64,000 nucleotides of DNA from Desmodus rotundus. Its lineage: Eukaryota; Chordata; Mammalia; Chiroptera; Phyllostomidae. Each line of letters opens with the position of its first letter. Within the stretch, counting starts at the first letter, position 1. This document shows, in pieces, positions 11,589-23,200 of this stretch. The notes under the pieces were generated by a model. It ran no database searches. It was not told where the DNA came from and worked only from the letters and a program-made list of their open reading frames with translations. The translations under genes were made by a program, and so were the position numbers. The stretch lies in contig NC_071392.1 in NCBI RefSeq assembly GCF_022682495.2, positions 51,175,459-51,239,458 on the forward strand, in the 5' to 3' direction.

Positions 11589-14500
11589 TCACCTCCCTCT
11601 CCTACCTCTAACCTCCCCCTTGATTTTGTCCTTGTGTCCTTTATAGTAGCTCCTATAGACCACTCTCCCCACTCTCTCCTCCCACTCCCCTCTGGCTATT
11701 GTTCCATTGTGATTAATTTCAATGTCTCTGGTTATATTTTGTTTGCTTTTTTCTTTTGTTGATTTTGTTCCAGTTAAAGGTGAGATCGTATGGTATTTGT
11801 CCCTCACCACCTGGCTTATTTCACTTAAAATAATGCTCTCCAGTTCCATCCATGCCATTGCAAATGATATAAACTCCTTCTTTCTCTCTGCTGCATAGAA
11901 TTCCATTTTGTAAATGTACCATAGTTTCTTGATCCACTCACTTGCTGATGGGCACTTAGGTTGCTTCCAGTACTTGGCTATTGTAAATTGTGCTGCTATG
12001 AACATTGGGGTGCACAGGTTCTTTTGGATTGGTGTCTCAGGGTTCTTAGGGTATAATCCCAACAGCGGAATTGCTGGGTCAAAGGAGAGTTCTATTTTTA
12101 GTTTTCTGAGGAAATTCCATACTGTTTTCCACAGTGGCTGCACCAGTCTGCATTCCCACCAACAGTGTACTAGGGTTCCATTTTCTCTGCATCCTCTCCA
12201 ACATTTGTTTGTGGATTTGTTTATGTTGGCCACTCTGACTGGTGTGAGATGGTACCTTATTGTGGTTTTAATTGGCATCTCTCTGATGGCTAGTAATGCT
12301 GAGCATCTTTTCATATGTCTCTGGGGCCTCTGTATGTCTTCTTGGAGAAATGTCTGTTCAAGTCCTTTGCCCATTTTTTAATTGGGTTGTTTGTCTTCCT
12401 GGAGTGGAGTCGTGTGAGTTCTTTATATATTTTGGAGATCAGGCCCTTGTCCGAGGTATCATTGGCAAATATGTTTTCCCATACTGTTGGTTCTCTTTGT
12501 AATTTGGTGTTATTTTCTTTAGCCATTAAGAAGGTTTTTATTTGATGAGGTCCCATTTGTTTAGTCTTTCCTTTATGTCCCTTGCTTTAGGGGATGTGTC
12601 TGTGAGGATGTTGCTGCGTTGGAATGTCTGAGATTTTCCTGACAATGTTTTCCTCTAGGACTTTTATGGTGTTATGACTTATACTTAAGCCTTTTATCCA
12701 CCTTGAGTTTATTTTTCTCTATGGTATAAGTTGGTGATCAAGTTTCATTTTTTTGCACGTAGCTGTTCAGGTCTCCCAACACCATTTGTTAAAGAGGCTA
12801 TTTTTGCTCCATTTTATGCTCCTGCCTCCTTTGTCAAATATTAATTGACCGTAAAGACTCGGGTTTATTTCTGGGCCCTCTGTTCTGTTCCATTGGTCTA
12901 TGTGCCTGTTTTTATGCCAGTACCAGGCTGTTTTGATTACAGTGGCCTTGTAATACAGTTTGATATCAGGTATTGTGATCCCTCCTGCTTTGTTCTTCTT
13001 TCTCAAAATTGCTGCAGCTATTTGGGGTCGTTTATGGTTCCATATAAATTTCTGAAATGTTTGTTCTATATCTGTGAAATATGTCATGGGTAATTTAATA
13101 GGGATTGCATTGAATCTATAAATTGCTTTGGGTAGTATGGTCATTTTGATGATGTTAATTCTTCCAATCCATGAGCATGGTACATACTTCCATTTGTTTG
13201 TATCTTCCTTAATTTCTTTCCTCAGTGTTGTGTAGTTTTCTGAGTACAGGTCTTTTATCTACTTGGTTAGGTTTATTCCTAGGTACTTTATTTATCTTCT
13301 TGCTATATCAAATGGGATTTTTTTCCCCTGATTTCTGTTTCTGATGTTTCACTGTTGGTATACAGGAATGCCTTTGTTTTCTGAGTATTGACTTTCTATC
13401 CAGCTGTTTTGCCAAATTCATTCATTAGGTCAAGTAGTTTTTTGGTGAGGTCTATAGGATTTTCCATGTACACTATCATGTCCTCTGCGAACAATGACAG
13501 TTTCATTTCCTCCTTTCCAATTTGGATGCCTTTTAGTTCTTTTTTTTGTCTTAATGCTGTGGCTAGGACTTCTAATACTATGTTGAATAGGAGTGGTGAG
13601 AGAGGGCATCCTTGTCTTGTTCTTGATCTTAGTGGGAAAGCTCTAAGTTTTTGTCCATTCAGTATGATGTTGGCTGTAGGTCTCTCATATATGGCCTTTG
13701 TTATGTTGAGGAATGCTCCCTCTATTCCCACTTTGCTGAGTGTTTTTATCAAAATGGATGCTGTATCTTATCAAATGCTTTATCTGCATCTATTGATATG
13801 ATCAAGTGGTTTTTGTCTTTCATTTTGTTTATATGGTGTATTATGTTTATTGATTTACGAATATTGTACCATCCTTGCATCCCTGGGCTGAATCCCACTT
13901 GATCATGGTGTATGATCTTTTTATTGTATTGCTGGATGTGGTTTGCCAATATTTTGTTGAGGATTTTAGCATCTATGTTCATCAGTGATATTGGCCTGAA
14001 GTGTTCTTTCTTTGTTATGTCTTTATCTGGTTTTGGGATTAGGATGATGTTGGGTTCGTAAAACGAGTCTCGGAGTCTTCCGTCTTCTTGAATTTTTTGA
14101 AATAATCTGTGGAAGATGGGGGTTAGTTCTTGAACTTGTTGAATATCTTGAATTTCTTGATTTTCTTGAATTTGTTGCAGCTTGTTTTGTGTCCTATTAT
14201 GTGGTCTGTCTTTAAAAATGTTCCATGTGCATTTGAAAAGAATGTGTATTTTGCTTCCTTGGGATGAAAAGCTCTATATATATCAGTTAAGTCCATTTCA
14301 TCCAAGGCCTTGTTCAATGCCACAATATCTTTGTTAATATTTTGTTTAGAAGATCTGTCCATCTTTTATAGTGGGGTATTAAAATCCCCCACTATAATTG
14401 TGTTGCTGTAAAATATCTTTCTTCAAGTCCTCCAAGATTTTCTTTATGTATTTGGGTGCTCCTATGTTGGGTGCATATATATTTACAATGTTTATGTCTT

Positions 14501-14706
14501 CTTGGTGGATTCTTCCTTTGAGTATTATGAAATGACCGTCTGGGTCTCTCTTTATGGCCCTTTTTGTGAAGTCTGTTTTGTCTGTTATGAGTATTGCTAC
14601 CCCTGCTTTTTTTTCCTGTCCATTTGCTTGGAACATTTGTTTCCAGCCCTTCACTTTCAGTCTGTGTAGGTCTTCTGTCCTGAGGTGGGTCTCTTGTAGG
14701 CAGCAT
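11589..14706 (-). pseudogene. L1 ORF2 remnant (endonuclease / reverse transcriptase)
   Basis: Broken frames resemble successive parts of L1 ORF2p: endonuclease (14706-14123), reverse-transcriptase palm with [13 protein letters not shown] near 13650 and the catalytic-motif region reading FAEDM (13480-13500; canonical F-A/V-DD), and the C-terminal cysteine-rich segment ([18 protein letters not shown], near 12150-12220). Several frameshifts and stops separate them. The FAEDM reading replaces the second catalytic aspartate of the YADD/FADD box with another acidic residue arrangement, which would also impair activity. The endonuclease-to-RT linker is deleted. Confidence 0.88.
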
Positions 14707-14864
14707 ATATGTGGGTCATGCTTTCTTATCTATTCAGCTATTCTATGTCTTTTGATTGGAGCATTTAATCCATTTACATTTAAGGTTATTATTGATAGGT
14801 ATTTATTCATTGCCAATTCTTTGTACCTGTGTTCTTCCCTCTTTCTGTCTTTTCCTTCCTTTCC

Positions 14865-15788
14865 TTACAGCAGCATCTTTGGCATCTCTTGCAGAGCTGG
14901 TTTGGTGGAGGTATATTCTTTTAGATTTCTTTTGTCTGGGAAACTCCTTATTTGGCCTTCTATTTTGATTGAGAGCCGTGCTGGGTAAACTAGTCTTGGT
15001 TGCAGGCCTCTGGTTCTCATTACTTGGAATATTTTGTGCCATTCTCTTCTGGCTTGGAGTGTTTCCATTGAGGAGTCAGCTGCTAACCTTATCGGGGCTC
15101 CCTTGTATGTTACTTCCTTTTTCTCCCTTGCTGCCTTTAAGATCCTCTCTTTGTCTTGGAATTTTGCCATTTTAATTATGATGTGTCTTGCAGTGGGCCT
15201 CTTTGGGTTCCTCTTGATTGGGACCCTCTGTGATTCCTGGATTTGTGTGACTTTTTCTCTTATCAAATTAGGGAAATTTTCCATCATTACTTTTTCAAAC
15301 AGTTTTTCTATCCCGTGCTCTTCCTCTTCTCCTTCTGGTATCCCTATTATAAGGATATTATTGCGTTTCATGTTGTCCTGCATTTCCCTTCACCCCTCTT
15401 CATTCTTTCTGAGCCTCTTTTCCTTTTCTTGCCCATTCTGGGTGTTTTTTGCTACCTTGTCCTCCAGTTCTCTGATCTGGTCCTCTGCTTCATCAAGTCT
15501 GCTTTTCATTCCTTCTACTGTGTTCTTCAGTTCAGAAATTGTATTCTTCATATCCTCCTGGCCCTTGTTGATAGTTTCTATTTCCTTTTTCATGTTGATA
15601 TAGTTTGCAGTGAATTCACTGTAGTTTCCCTGTAGTTTTTGGCAATTCTGTGTGAGCTCATTAAGATTCCTCATAACCAATTCCTTGAATTCATTATCTG
15701 ATAGTTGACTTGCCTCTTTTTCATTTAGCATTGTTTCTGAGACTTCCCCCTTTCCTTTCATTTGGGGATTGTTTCTTTGTCTTCCCAT
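14865..15788 (-). pseudogene. L1 ORF1 with one premature stop
   Basis: One continuous frame of 308 codons. It starts MGRQRNNPQMKGK and shows a predicted coiled coil (ELEDKVAKN, KEKRLRKNEE) in the first 130 residues, then the RNA-binding RRM/CTD portion (IIGIPEGEEE, ARHIIIKMAKFQDKERILKAA). A TGA interrupts the frame at 15390-15392, between the coiled coil and the RRM. The related copy at 61230 has no stop at that position, and the change is compatible with CGA-to-TGA CpG decay. ORF1p is the trimeric L1 RNA chaperone. Confidence 0.9.
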
Positions 15789-17379
15789 TGTTTGTGAGAC
15801 TCTTCCTGTTAGCCTCTGCTTCTTATGTTGCTCTGATCTGACCCCCTGGGTTTATGGTGTAAACTTCTGTGGTAGAATACCTGTGAGATTCAGTGGTACA
15901 GTCTCCTTGATCTCCCGGTCTTACTGATCTTGGGCTGTGGTTTATGTTGGCTCTGTGTATGTCTTTGGTTTTTGGTTCTTGTTGGGTCTTTCTTTGGTGG
16001 GTCTTTCCCACCAGCTGGTTATCTGAGCATCAGTCTGTCCCCAACCTCTTGTCTTCTGTTGTGCAGGTGTGGGCAGGTTGTGTTGGAGCTGGTTCTTCCA
16101 TGTGTACAAGGTTTTGAGGCTTTTCTCTTGCTCTTGTTCAGTTGTTTGTTCTTAGTAATTTCTTCAGTATTTATTTGTATTTTCAGATAGGTCCTGGGTT
16201 GACTTAGTGTGGCTTCCCCTCCCTCCTTCACCTTCTTCACTTATCTGTTGGTGTTTCCTTTTTTGGTGGGTTTTCTCTTCCAGGAGGAATCCTGGTGTTC
16301 CCAGCTTTTATCCACTCTTTTTTTATGGTAGGCCTTCTCCGGGCTATGGGTGTGCGTGCAGAGCCTTCCTTGATTTGCATTCTCCCTGGTGCCTGTGGTC
16401 TCAGTTCCCTCTGAGATGAGGTGCAGACAATCCCTGGTGGGTGGGCACACTCCCGGTTGCTGGGCACCCTCCCCCGCTTGGTGCCTGTAGTTTCAGCTCC
16501 CTTCAAGATGAGGTGCGGGAGCTCCCTGGTGGATGAGCACACTCCCGGGTTGCTGGGCGCACTCCTGGTCGCTGGGCACCCTCCCCTGGGTGGTGCCTGT
16601 AGTCTCAGCTCCCTCCGAGATAAGGTGCAGGCACTCCCTGGTGGATGGGCACACTGCCCGGTGGGTAGGCACACTCCCCGGTCGCTGGGCACCCTGCCCC
16701 GGGTGGTGCCTGTAGTCTCAGCTCCCTCTGAGATGAGGTGCACATAGTCCCCCGATGGGTGGCAGGGTGGAGAGGAGACTAGAGCTGTTGCTGCAGGGGA
16801 ATTCCCCAAAGTGCCCCAGAGGGTCTTTTTTTGGGGGGGGTGGAAATCCTCCTGCTCAATCCTGTGGCTCCCTCTGTACAAGGAAGGGCCTATCCTCTCA
16901 CATAGCCCACCTCTCCAGCTAGGCCGGGACTGTCCGGGTCAGGATCGCACGTGGCCCAACTTTCAAGTCTTCTCAGCCAGTACCCGCAGTCTCCCTGGGT
17001 TTTCCACTTTGTCCTTATTCCCCTCCCTGCAACTTCAGGCAACCAGGTCTCTCACAGTGTTGCTCAGGCCTTGTTTGGCAGGGGAGGGAGCCATTAACCC
17101 AGCTCTCTCCCAGGACTCCTGCAGCAGGCCTGGCAGGGGCGGGCCTGGGGCTGCAGCTGCTCTGGTCCCCGCATTGGTCCCAGGGACCTTTTTGTCCTGA
17201 AGCAATCCCCTTACCTTCTGTTTTCTCAGTGTCCTCTGTACTTTTTGGTCTCCTATCATCATAAATGCTGGGTTGCTTTTGGCTATTCGCTTTGTTTCTC
17301 AGTAGAATGGGTAGGTGTTTCACCCAGGTGCAGGGGGAAGTTAGCTCCTCTCCCACCTATCTCACCGCCATCTTCTCCT
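15789..17379 (-). promoter_or_regulatory. L1 5'UTR / internal promoter
   Basis: GC-rich 1.6-kb segment upstream of ORF1. Its extreme 5' end carries AAGATGGCGG, the YY1-type motif that positions L1 transcription starts. It contains a tandem array at 16388-16745. Promoter activity is inferred from position only. Confidence 0.7.
16388..16745. repeat. Tandem repeats in the L1 5'UTR
   Basis: The block starting GGTGCCTGTAGTCTCAGCT recurs at 16388, 16480, 16592 and 16705, spaced 92, 112 and 113 bp. Within each unit CTCCCTGGTGG, GGGCACACT and GCTGGGCACCCT recur. This is a monomer-like, imperfect array. I did not find it in the 5'UTR of the other full-length L1 (61446-63077). Confidence 0.85.
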
Positions 17380-17393
17380 TTAATACTTTTTTA
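17380..17393. repeat. L1 target-site duplication, right copy
   Basis: Exact second copy of TTAATACTTTTTTA (see 11497-11510). Confidence 0.9.
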
Positions 17394-18108
17394 TAAAAAA
17401 GCTAAATTTTTAAATGTAAAATCAAATTATGGAACTTAAAATTCCCCCAAATATTTTATTAAGGAGAATTAGCTACCTTTAACACTTGGTTGATGCCTGT
17501 GTTTCTAGGTATTTACCGTTTTTGTTTATTTGTTTGTTTTTGGTAAGGACTTTCAGTTTATGAAGGCTCTATGTAACTACTTGACGGCCTCTTGAGCAAA
17601 ACCTTCTGCCCATGAATTTAGGCCTCTTTTTCTCTCCCTTTCCATATAAGTCCGCTAACATATTTGTTCACTTACTTTTAAAGTGTGGATTGGCTTCCAC
17701 CTCTGTGTCAGGCACCTGTGTCAGGTGCCAGAGTGGAAGGGCTGATTGCTCTTTCCTGCCCCCCAGAGGTGTCTGACCCAGCTGGGAGCAGTTGAGTCCA
17801 GAGCAGAGGCCCCCACAGAGTTCCCTGGGGAGCACAGCAGGGCACTCAAGTGGAGGGCATTAACCCATTCCCTACCAAAGGGCATCCCATGTAATTATCC
17901 ATTTGTTAAATGGAAAAATGTCACAGCAGTTCTTTGTCCACAGCACAGAAACCCTGACAGGTTGCACTGTGATGTTGGGATGGAGGGATAAAGAGTGTGT
18001 GTTGCTAAAAGTAAAAGTAAAAATCAGAAAACCAAAGGTTCGTGTAAAAGGGCCTGAAAGAAAATGGACAAATGACTACCGCATTTTAAAAAATAAAAAT
18101 AGAAACAC

Positions 18109-18351
18109 CTTGTAGAGAAAGCCAGGTGGCACTTGCTGAGCGGCCTGGCTTGCAGATGGAGTGGAGGGTGCTGGCTGGAAGTCCTCAGTGGCCTTTTGCT
18201 CAGAGGCCAGCTCCGGCATCTCCCTGGTGGGGCCTGGAAGAGCTGAGTCTTCAGCTGCCTCTTTGGACTCTGCCCCTATAGTTGTTTCGTGGTCTCCCTC
18301 CCCTTCATTGTTGGAAGCAGGCTCTATGATGACAGAGGGGATGACCTTCTC
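18109..18351 (-). CDS. AMPH: AMPH exon: acidic linker before SH3
   Basis: Eighty-one codons, from EKVIPSVIIEPASN to QQVPPGFLYK, with a TTCCCCCAG acceptor and a GTGTTT donor. The residues are mostly E, P, S, A and T, as expected for the disordered linker joining the clathrin/AP-2 segment to the SH3. The end PPGFLYK leads directly into VEALHDF of the SH3. Against human from memory (90 residues) it is 9 codons shorter, all in the segment just before PPGFLYK. No known catalytic or binding motif is seen apart from that SH3 lead-in. Confidence 0.96.
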
Positions 18352-20085
18352 CTGGGGGAAGAAAAATGTGGTGGTACTCTAGAGACAAGACATCTGCATC
18401 CTCCCGGTCACACCATCCGCAGCTCCCAATTAGCCCACCCCTCTCATTCAACCAAATTCCTATTGTTCCCCAGACTGAATTTAGGCTTTCTGACCTTTGG
18501 GCACTCTGCCTGCAGGTCCTTCACCCTTCCTATCTACCCTGAATCCAATACCCTTAGTGGGATTAATTTCTGGGTGCTGGAACAGTCATCCAGTTTGGTA
18601 AGAGGGTGGTTTCTGTGTCACCTGGGGAGAGGGGCAGGAGATTGAAGGGAGGAAGGTGCTTCATGGCGGGCTGGAAGAGAGAATCCTGCAAGGAAATGCA
18701 GTCGGCTTCCAGGGTTGCTCTCCTCCGTGCAGTCTTCCGTTCTTGTCCCACTACATGCTAGCACTCACTTGAAGCCAACATCTAACCTCCTGCAACTGCT
18801 TTTCTCCCAGAGTCTCATGGCACTCCCAAAGAGCCTGAAACCACATTGCTGGTAAAGATGAGGCCTATGATTGGAGGCACTCTACCTGTCCTCTGCTTGT
18901 TGATTATCATTAGAGCCACACCACAGTCACAGTTTAAGGGCTGACAATTCCCACCAACCACTCCAAGTCCTCTGTTGTCTGGGATAGCAGAACCAAGGGA
19001 TCAAGGCCTCCCCTTTGTGTTTGACAAAGATGAGCAAGGAGGGGAACTGAACTCCAATAATGAAAGTCTGGAGATATTTCTTGCTTTTCTGATTAACTTC
19101 TATATTCTCTCAGATATCAGGGCACCTAAGCACTTCTGTTCTTCAGTTCAGAGAAAATAATACACTCTTTCAACAAGTAAAACAAAATTTTTCTTGGCAT
19201 GGTGACAAGAAAGTATCACACACAAAAAAATACACTTTAGAGGTATTTCTGCAAACACCAATACTACCTGCTGAATTTCTGGTGGGAAGAAAAGGATAAT
19301 TCAGTTTCAAACATTGAGTAACTCTGGACAGACTTCTGGAAATTTATCATGAGTAAGATAATGAGAAACATGGAAAGTGTAACATTAAGCCCACTTTCAC
19401 TGTTACTCCTAGAATATAGAGGAACCAAACATGGGGTTTAGAAGAGCCGTCCTTTGCAGGGCAGCTGGGTTTGAGGCTCCCACAGCCAGGGCATAGATGG
19501 CAGTGTTGCCTTAATGCTCCTCTGAAGGAAGGAAGCGCTGGGGCAAAGTCCAACTTCACGTATGTAGTTAATGACCCACTTTCCTGTTGAAAGTACAACA
19601 TAAGGATGGGCTTTAGGTAAAAGGAGTTTAATTTGGGGTGATTTTGGGTTCAGAGCATGTGCCTGGCACCAGGTTAAGTACTTTATGGCTGCTTCCTCAC
19701 ATAATCTACAAACCCCTATTATTCTGTCAGATTCCCGTTCTCCTCCGTCTATTCTCATGCTTTTTGTAATCTGAGCTTCTTTCCTCTCCCTCATCAGTTT
19801 ATTGCATAGTTTCCTTTCCTCTCTCTGTGCTTAATTTAAGCCTACTCTGCATAGCACTGGGGCTTCTGGGGAGCCCCCGAATACTGATATTGAGGGAATG
19901 CTGTGTGCTGTGACCACTCTTTCTGAGAACCTAATTTTTTGTTTGTTTGGTTTTAGGGGGAGCAGTATGCCACAAAATGGCTACAAAAGTATTCCTCATC
20001 CTAAAGTGATATCGCCATTAACCAACACACAGAGCATCCTTGCTGTGCCATCTCCCCAAAGTCTCCATTGCACTAGGATACATAC
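18352..20085 (-). other. AMPH intron, 1.7 kb
   Basis: Short intron with no young mobile element. A MIR-like relic lies at about 19650-19745 ('tgcctggcaccaggttaagtactttatg', plus strand). Otherwise nothing recognised. Confidence 0.7.
19650..19745 (+). mobile_element. MIR SINE relic
   Basis: The sequence follows the MIR core order (GTGCCTGGCAC, then 'ctcacataatctacaaacccctattat'). It is strongly diverged and borders are approximate. Confidence 0.5.
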
Positions 20086-20295
20086 CTGAGGTGCTGCTGC
20101 TTCTGTGTCCTCTAGTTGAGATCTGTCACTGCCTTCGATCTCTGTGGCTTCAGAATCAATCCTGGCCTCCTCTAAAGTTGCTCTTTCGCTAGATGGAAGA
20201 GCCGCCTCCTCTGCTTCTGCTTCTGTTGTCGGGGCCCCCTCCGCTGCGGACACCAGCATTCCAACAGCCCCATCAGCTTCAGTTCCAGGTAGGAT
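20086..20295 (-). CDS. AMPH: AMPH exon: acidic alanine/glutamate-rich linker
   Basis: Seventy codons, from ILPGTEADGAVGMLVSAAEG to LEDTEAAAPQ, with a TTGCAG acceptor and a GTATGT donor. The length equals the human segment I remember (70 residues). It is low-complexity, acidic and predicted disordered, with no domain. Divergence from human is high (roughly half the residues), typical of this fast-evolving linker. Its job is probably to give reach and flexibility between the clathrin/AP-2 motifs and the SH3. Confidence 0.96.
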
Positions 20296-23200
20296 CTGCA
20301 AGAAGCCAGAACCAAAGGGGCCATGTCTGTGTCTCCAGGGCCTCAGTAGGAGTTAGACTCAGCCCTTTCCCTTTTCTCCCCTCTGCTGAGGCTCACAGAT
20401 TTCGAAGCTTCCTTTGCAATGTACTGAGGCCCAGGATTCTGGTACAGCAGTCTGCCATCAGTTGATCAAAACTTTGGCCCCCTCCTTTTCCTGAGCACCC
20501 ACAATGCTCCTTTCCTCAGTTTTCCTTGCAGTGAGGTGTAGCAAATGGGATTTGAATGGAAGTGACATATGTCATTCCTGAGACATGGCTTTCAAGGCGT
20601 GGGTGGCCCCTCCCCAGCTAATTCCACTTTTGTTGCCTGAAAGCAGATGACACAAGGTCCTAGAGGACAACTGAATCACAAAGTGGGTGAGGCGTAGCCC
20701 CCATACTGGGGTCATTGATCTTATTATCGATGTGATTAGCATTAGACATTCCTTTCCTTTACCAGATAAATTCTACCCAATTTGTGCTATGAAGTTAGGA
20801 AAGCCCTCGTGTTGCCAATAACAACTGTCCAGCCAGAGCACTGAGAGGGAGATGGAGAGTGCCTGCAGAATGGGCATCAGAACTGGGCGGACGATGGAAA
20901 ACCAACCGCACACCTGCGGCTCATGGCAAGGCAGTAAATAAAAACGTTTTTCTGTTTCAAATTTACAGGTAATAGATTAAGTAAAAATGACCTGTTGCAG
21001 GATACATTTTTCTACATTGAAATATTTTATTTGGGAATCAAAAACTGTGTTACTGTCTCTACTATTTGTTGTATGGCCAAGAAATACATTCTTAGAAATT
21101 TACTTCCTTCTTTTACAAGAATCTCTTATTCTGAGAATTTGGCTCTCTGGAGTGTGCAATGATCCAAAATGTAGCCACTAGCCAGGATATAGCATTTATT
21201 TCCTTTTTCTACCTTGTCATTGAAGTAGGTATGTTCAGAATTGTAGCATATTTATTCAAATGAATTAGACATGCTGATAGTGGGGTAATAGCTACATAGG
21301 GTTTTATATTTTGGTGAATGACCGAAAATTTCCATAATAAAAGTTTATTTAAAAATTTAAGAGAAGTGCCCCTCTTGTGTTAAATAAACATTGACTGTTT
21401 TATGGCAGTTATTTTCCTGTTGTCAAGAGAGTAATAATAAGAACAGAATAAGGGAGTTTTCTTAATTCCAGGAAGAACATTGAACAATTCCTTGTAGGTT
21501 TATTGTTGGAGAAAGCAACAAGCTTTTTTCTGGCCCCTAAGGACATAGCAAAGTTTCTCCCACCTCAGAAACTGTATAGAATAACAGTGCCCTTACAAAG
21601 GGCTTATGGGCTTAAATGCAGAAAGCACATTGTGTTGTCACAATTCTAAGTGATTCGTGATCTCCTATCCATCTAGAAAATCGCACTACAGAGTGATCAC
21701 CCCACTGGTTTCCATAGCTCCATACAGACAGGCTCTGGATACAGGCAGACAGTGTGAACAGACAGTGAATACCACCACGTGCACACAGGCATAAATGTTG
21801 TTGCAGGTAACAAAGCAGCCACCGTGTTATTTGATAGGCTATTCCTCCAAGTGATTATACAAAGATGTTTCCATACACTTATGTTCCAAGCACATACTAC
21901 TAGTAATTGGATGTCATTCTCAACTGAACTGATACAGCTCCAGAAGAGAATATATTTCTAGGAAGCATTGATGTTGTCCTCAGAGGTAATTTAACTCTCT
22001 CCATACAAACAGAATGTTAGTAATGAGTTCCTAGTTCACCCCTGGAGCTCTATATACCTATCAACTTGATCATATCACATTTTTCTATGGCAAGACATAC
22101 ATGTTTTCATCTTTCATTTGTTAAATGGTTTAAATAGGTATCATTGGCTGGATCTAAGTTGCACCTGACAGTGTGGCTGCTGTTATGCTGGACAACAGCA
22201 GGTGGAGCCCAAGTGCACCATCTGTTGCTCTGACTTCCCTTCACCTGGCAGGAGCAAATTTCAGGGCAGCAATTTCCCTGATCTCTGTCTCTCTGTCATA
22301 CACACACACAGTGTAGAGCATGTAGAAAATTGTTGATAAGAATGAGGACAAATAAAAATCACCAAGACATTGATATTAACAATGCTGATAGAGCCAGGGT
22401 GCCAAGGAAACTCACTTTGCTTACAAAGGGGAATTTGAATGACTTACTTAGAGAAGGGATGAAATTAAGTTCTCCATCCTTCTCTAAGACCATTAGTAAT
22501 GAATTCTGATTTCTCTAGCCACAATCACCACTTTGATTTTATAGAGCCTAAGAACACTGCAGAAAGAGAGAAGGATTGTACACTGCCTGGAGTCCCTCAC
22601 ATCTTTCTGCCTCTGGCATTGCTGTGACCATCTGGGGTGCCCCAAGTCTTCCTCTGTGTCTGGAATCTGTGGTGCATCTTCCACCGCATACTTACTGACT
22701 GCAATAATAGGACAACATAAAAATATATCAGCAACAAGATTCCAGATTAGGTGTTAATTCCAATGAAAATAGAGGAAAGATTGCAAAGGTTTTTAGGGAA
22801 AGAGTTATTCCTTCTATTACTTTCATGCATTCCAATTTGTTAGCCACTTGTAGGTTTAAAAAAGGAAAACATTTTCTAGACTTTGCTTGCTGCCATAGAT
22901 GTTACACCTGCTATGAAAAAACACAATGATTAATGCCTGCTATTTTACCTTAAGTACTATCAGAGAGACCAGAGGACTGAAACTACTGAAAGTATTTCAA
23001 GACTTTGATAATCAATGTTATTACATTTTTCTCCTCATTCCAAATGTTAAGGATTACACCATTATCTTCTGCCGAATCTATACCATCTGTTGGCCAAATA
23101 AATTTACGGTGGAAAACATCTACTGCAAAGAGAAACTAAAAATGTCTCCCTGCCCTGTTATTTAGTCAGCACAAGGGCCCTGACTATTGCCAGTTTCCAC

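Larger units (their letters stand above)
11511..17379 (-). mobile_element. Full-length but inactive L1 retrotransposon
   Basis: All L1 parts are present in minus orientation. The 5' end holds the YY1-like AAGATGGCGG (about 17365-17376), followed by a GC-rich 5'UTR to about 15790, ORF1 (15788 to 14865), ORF2 remains and a T-run marking the poly(A) tail. A perfect 14-bp target duplication flanks it. ORF1 is a single frame interrupted by one TGA; ORF2 has several breaks. Relative to the L1 at 56410-63077 about 0.8 kb of ORF2 is missing at about 14132-14160. The element is incapable of autonomous movement. It lies in the same orientation as AMPH. Confidence 0.95.
10369..18108 (-). other. AMPH intron carrying a full-length L1
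   Basis: Of 7.7 kb, 5.9 kb is the sense-oriented L1 at 11511-17379. Positions 10850-11000 and 11080-11190 look like diverged old repeats that I cannot classify firmly. Positions 17394-18108 contain nothing recognised beyond a small GGCACCTG/CAGGTGCC inverted repeat at 17711-17729. Confidence 0.8.

Noticed and set aside
11914..12381. Plus-strand frame of 155 codons (and the similar one at 56876-57424)
   Set aside because: Antisense shadow of the L1 ORF2 C-terminus; the true coding sense is the minus strand.
16237..16881. 214-codon open frame on the minus strand
   Set aside because: It lies in the L1 5'UTR and its length comes from the GC-rich tandem repeats. The product is repetitive and matches no family I know.
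17711..17729. GGCACCTG-TGT-CAGGTGCC inverted repeat
   Set aside because: Only 8-bp arms and no associated element; expected by chance in a window this size.
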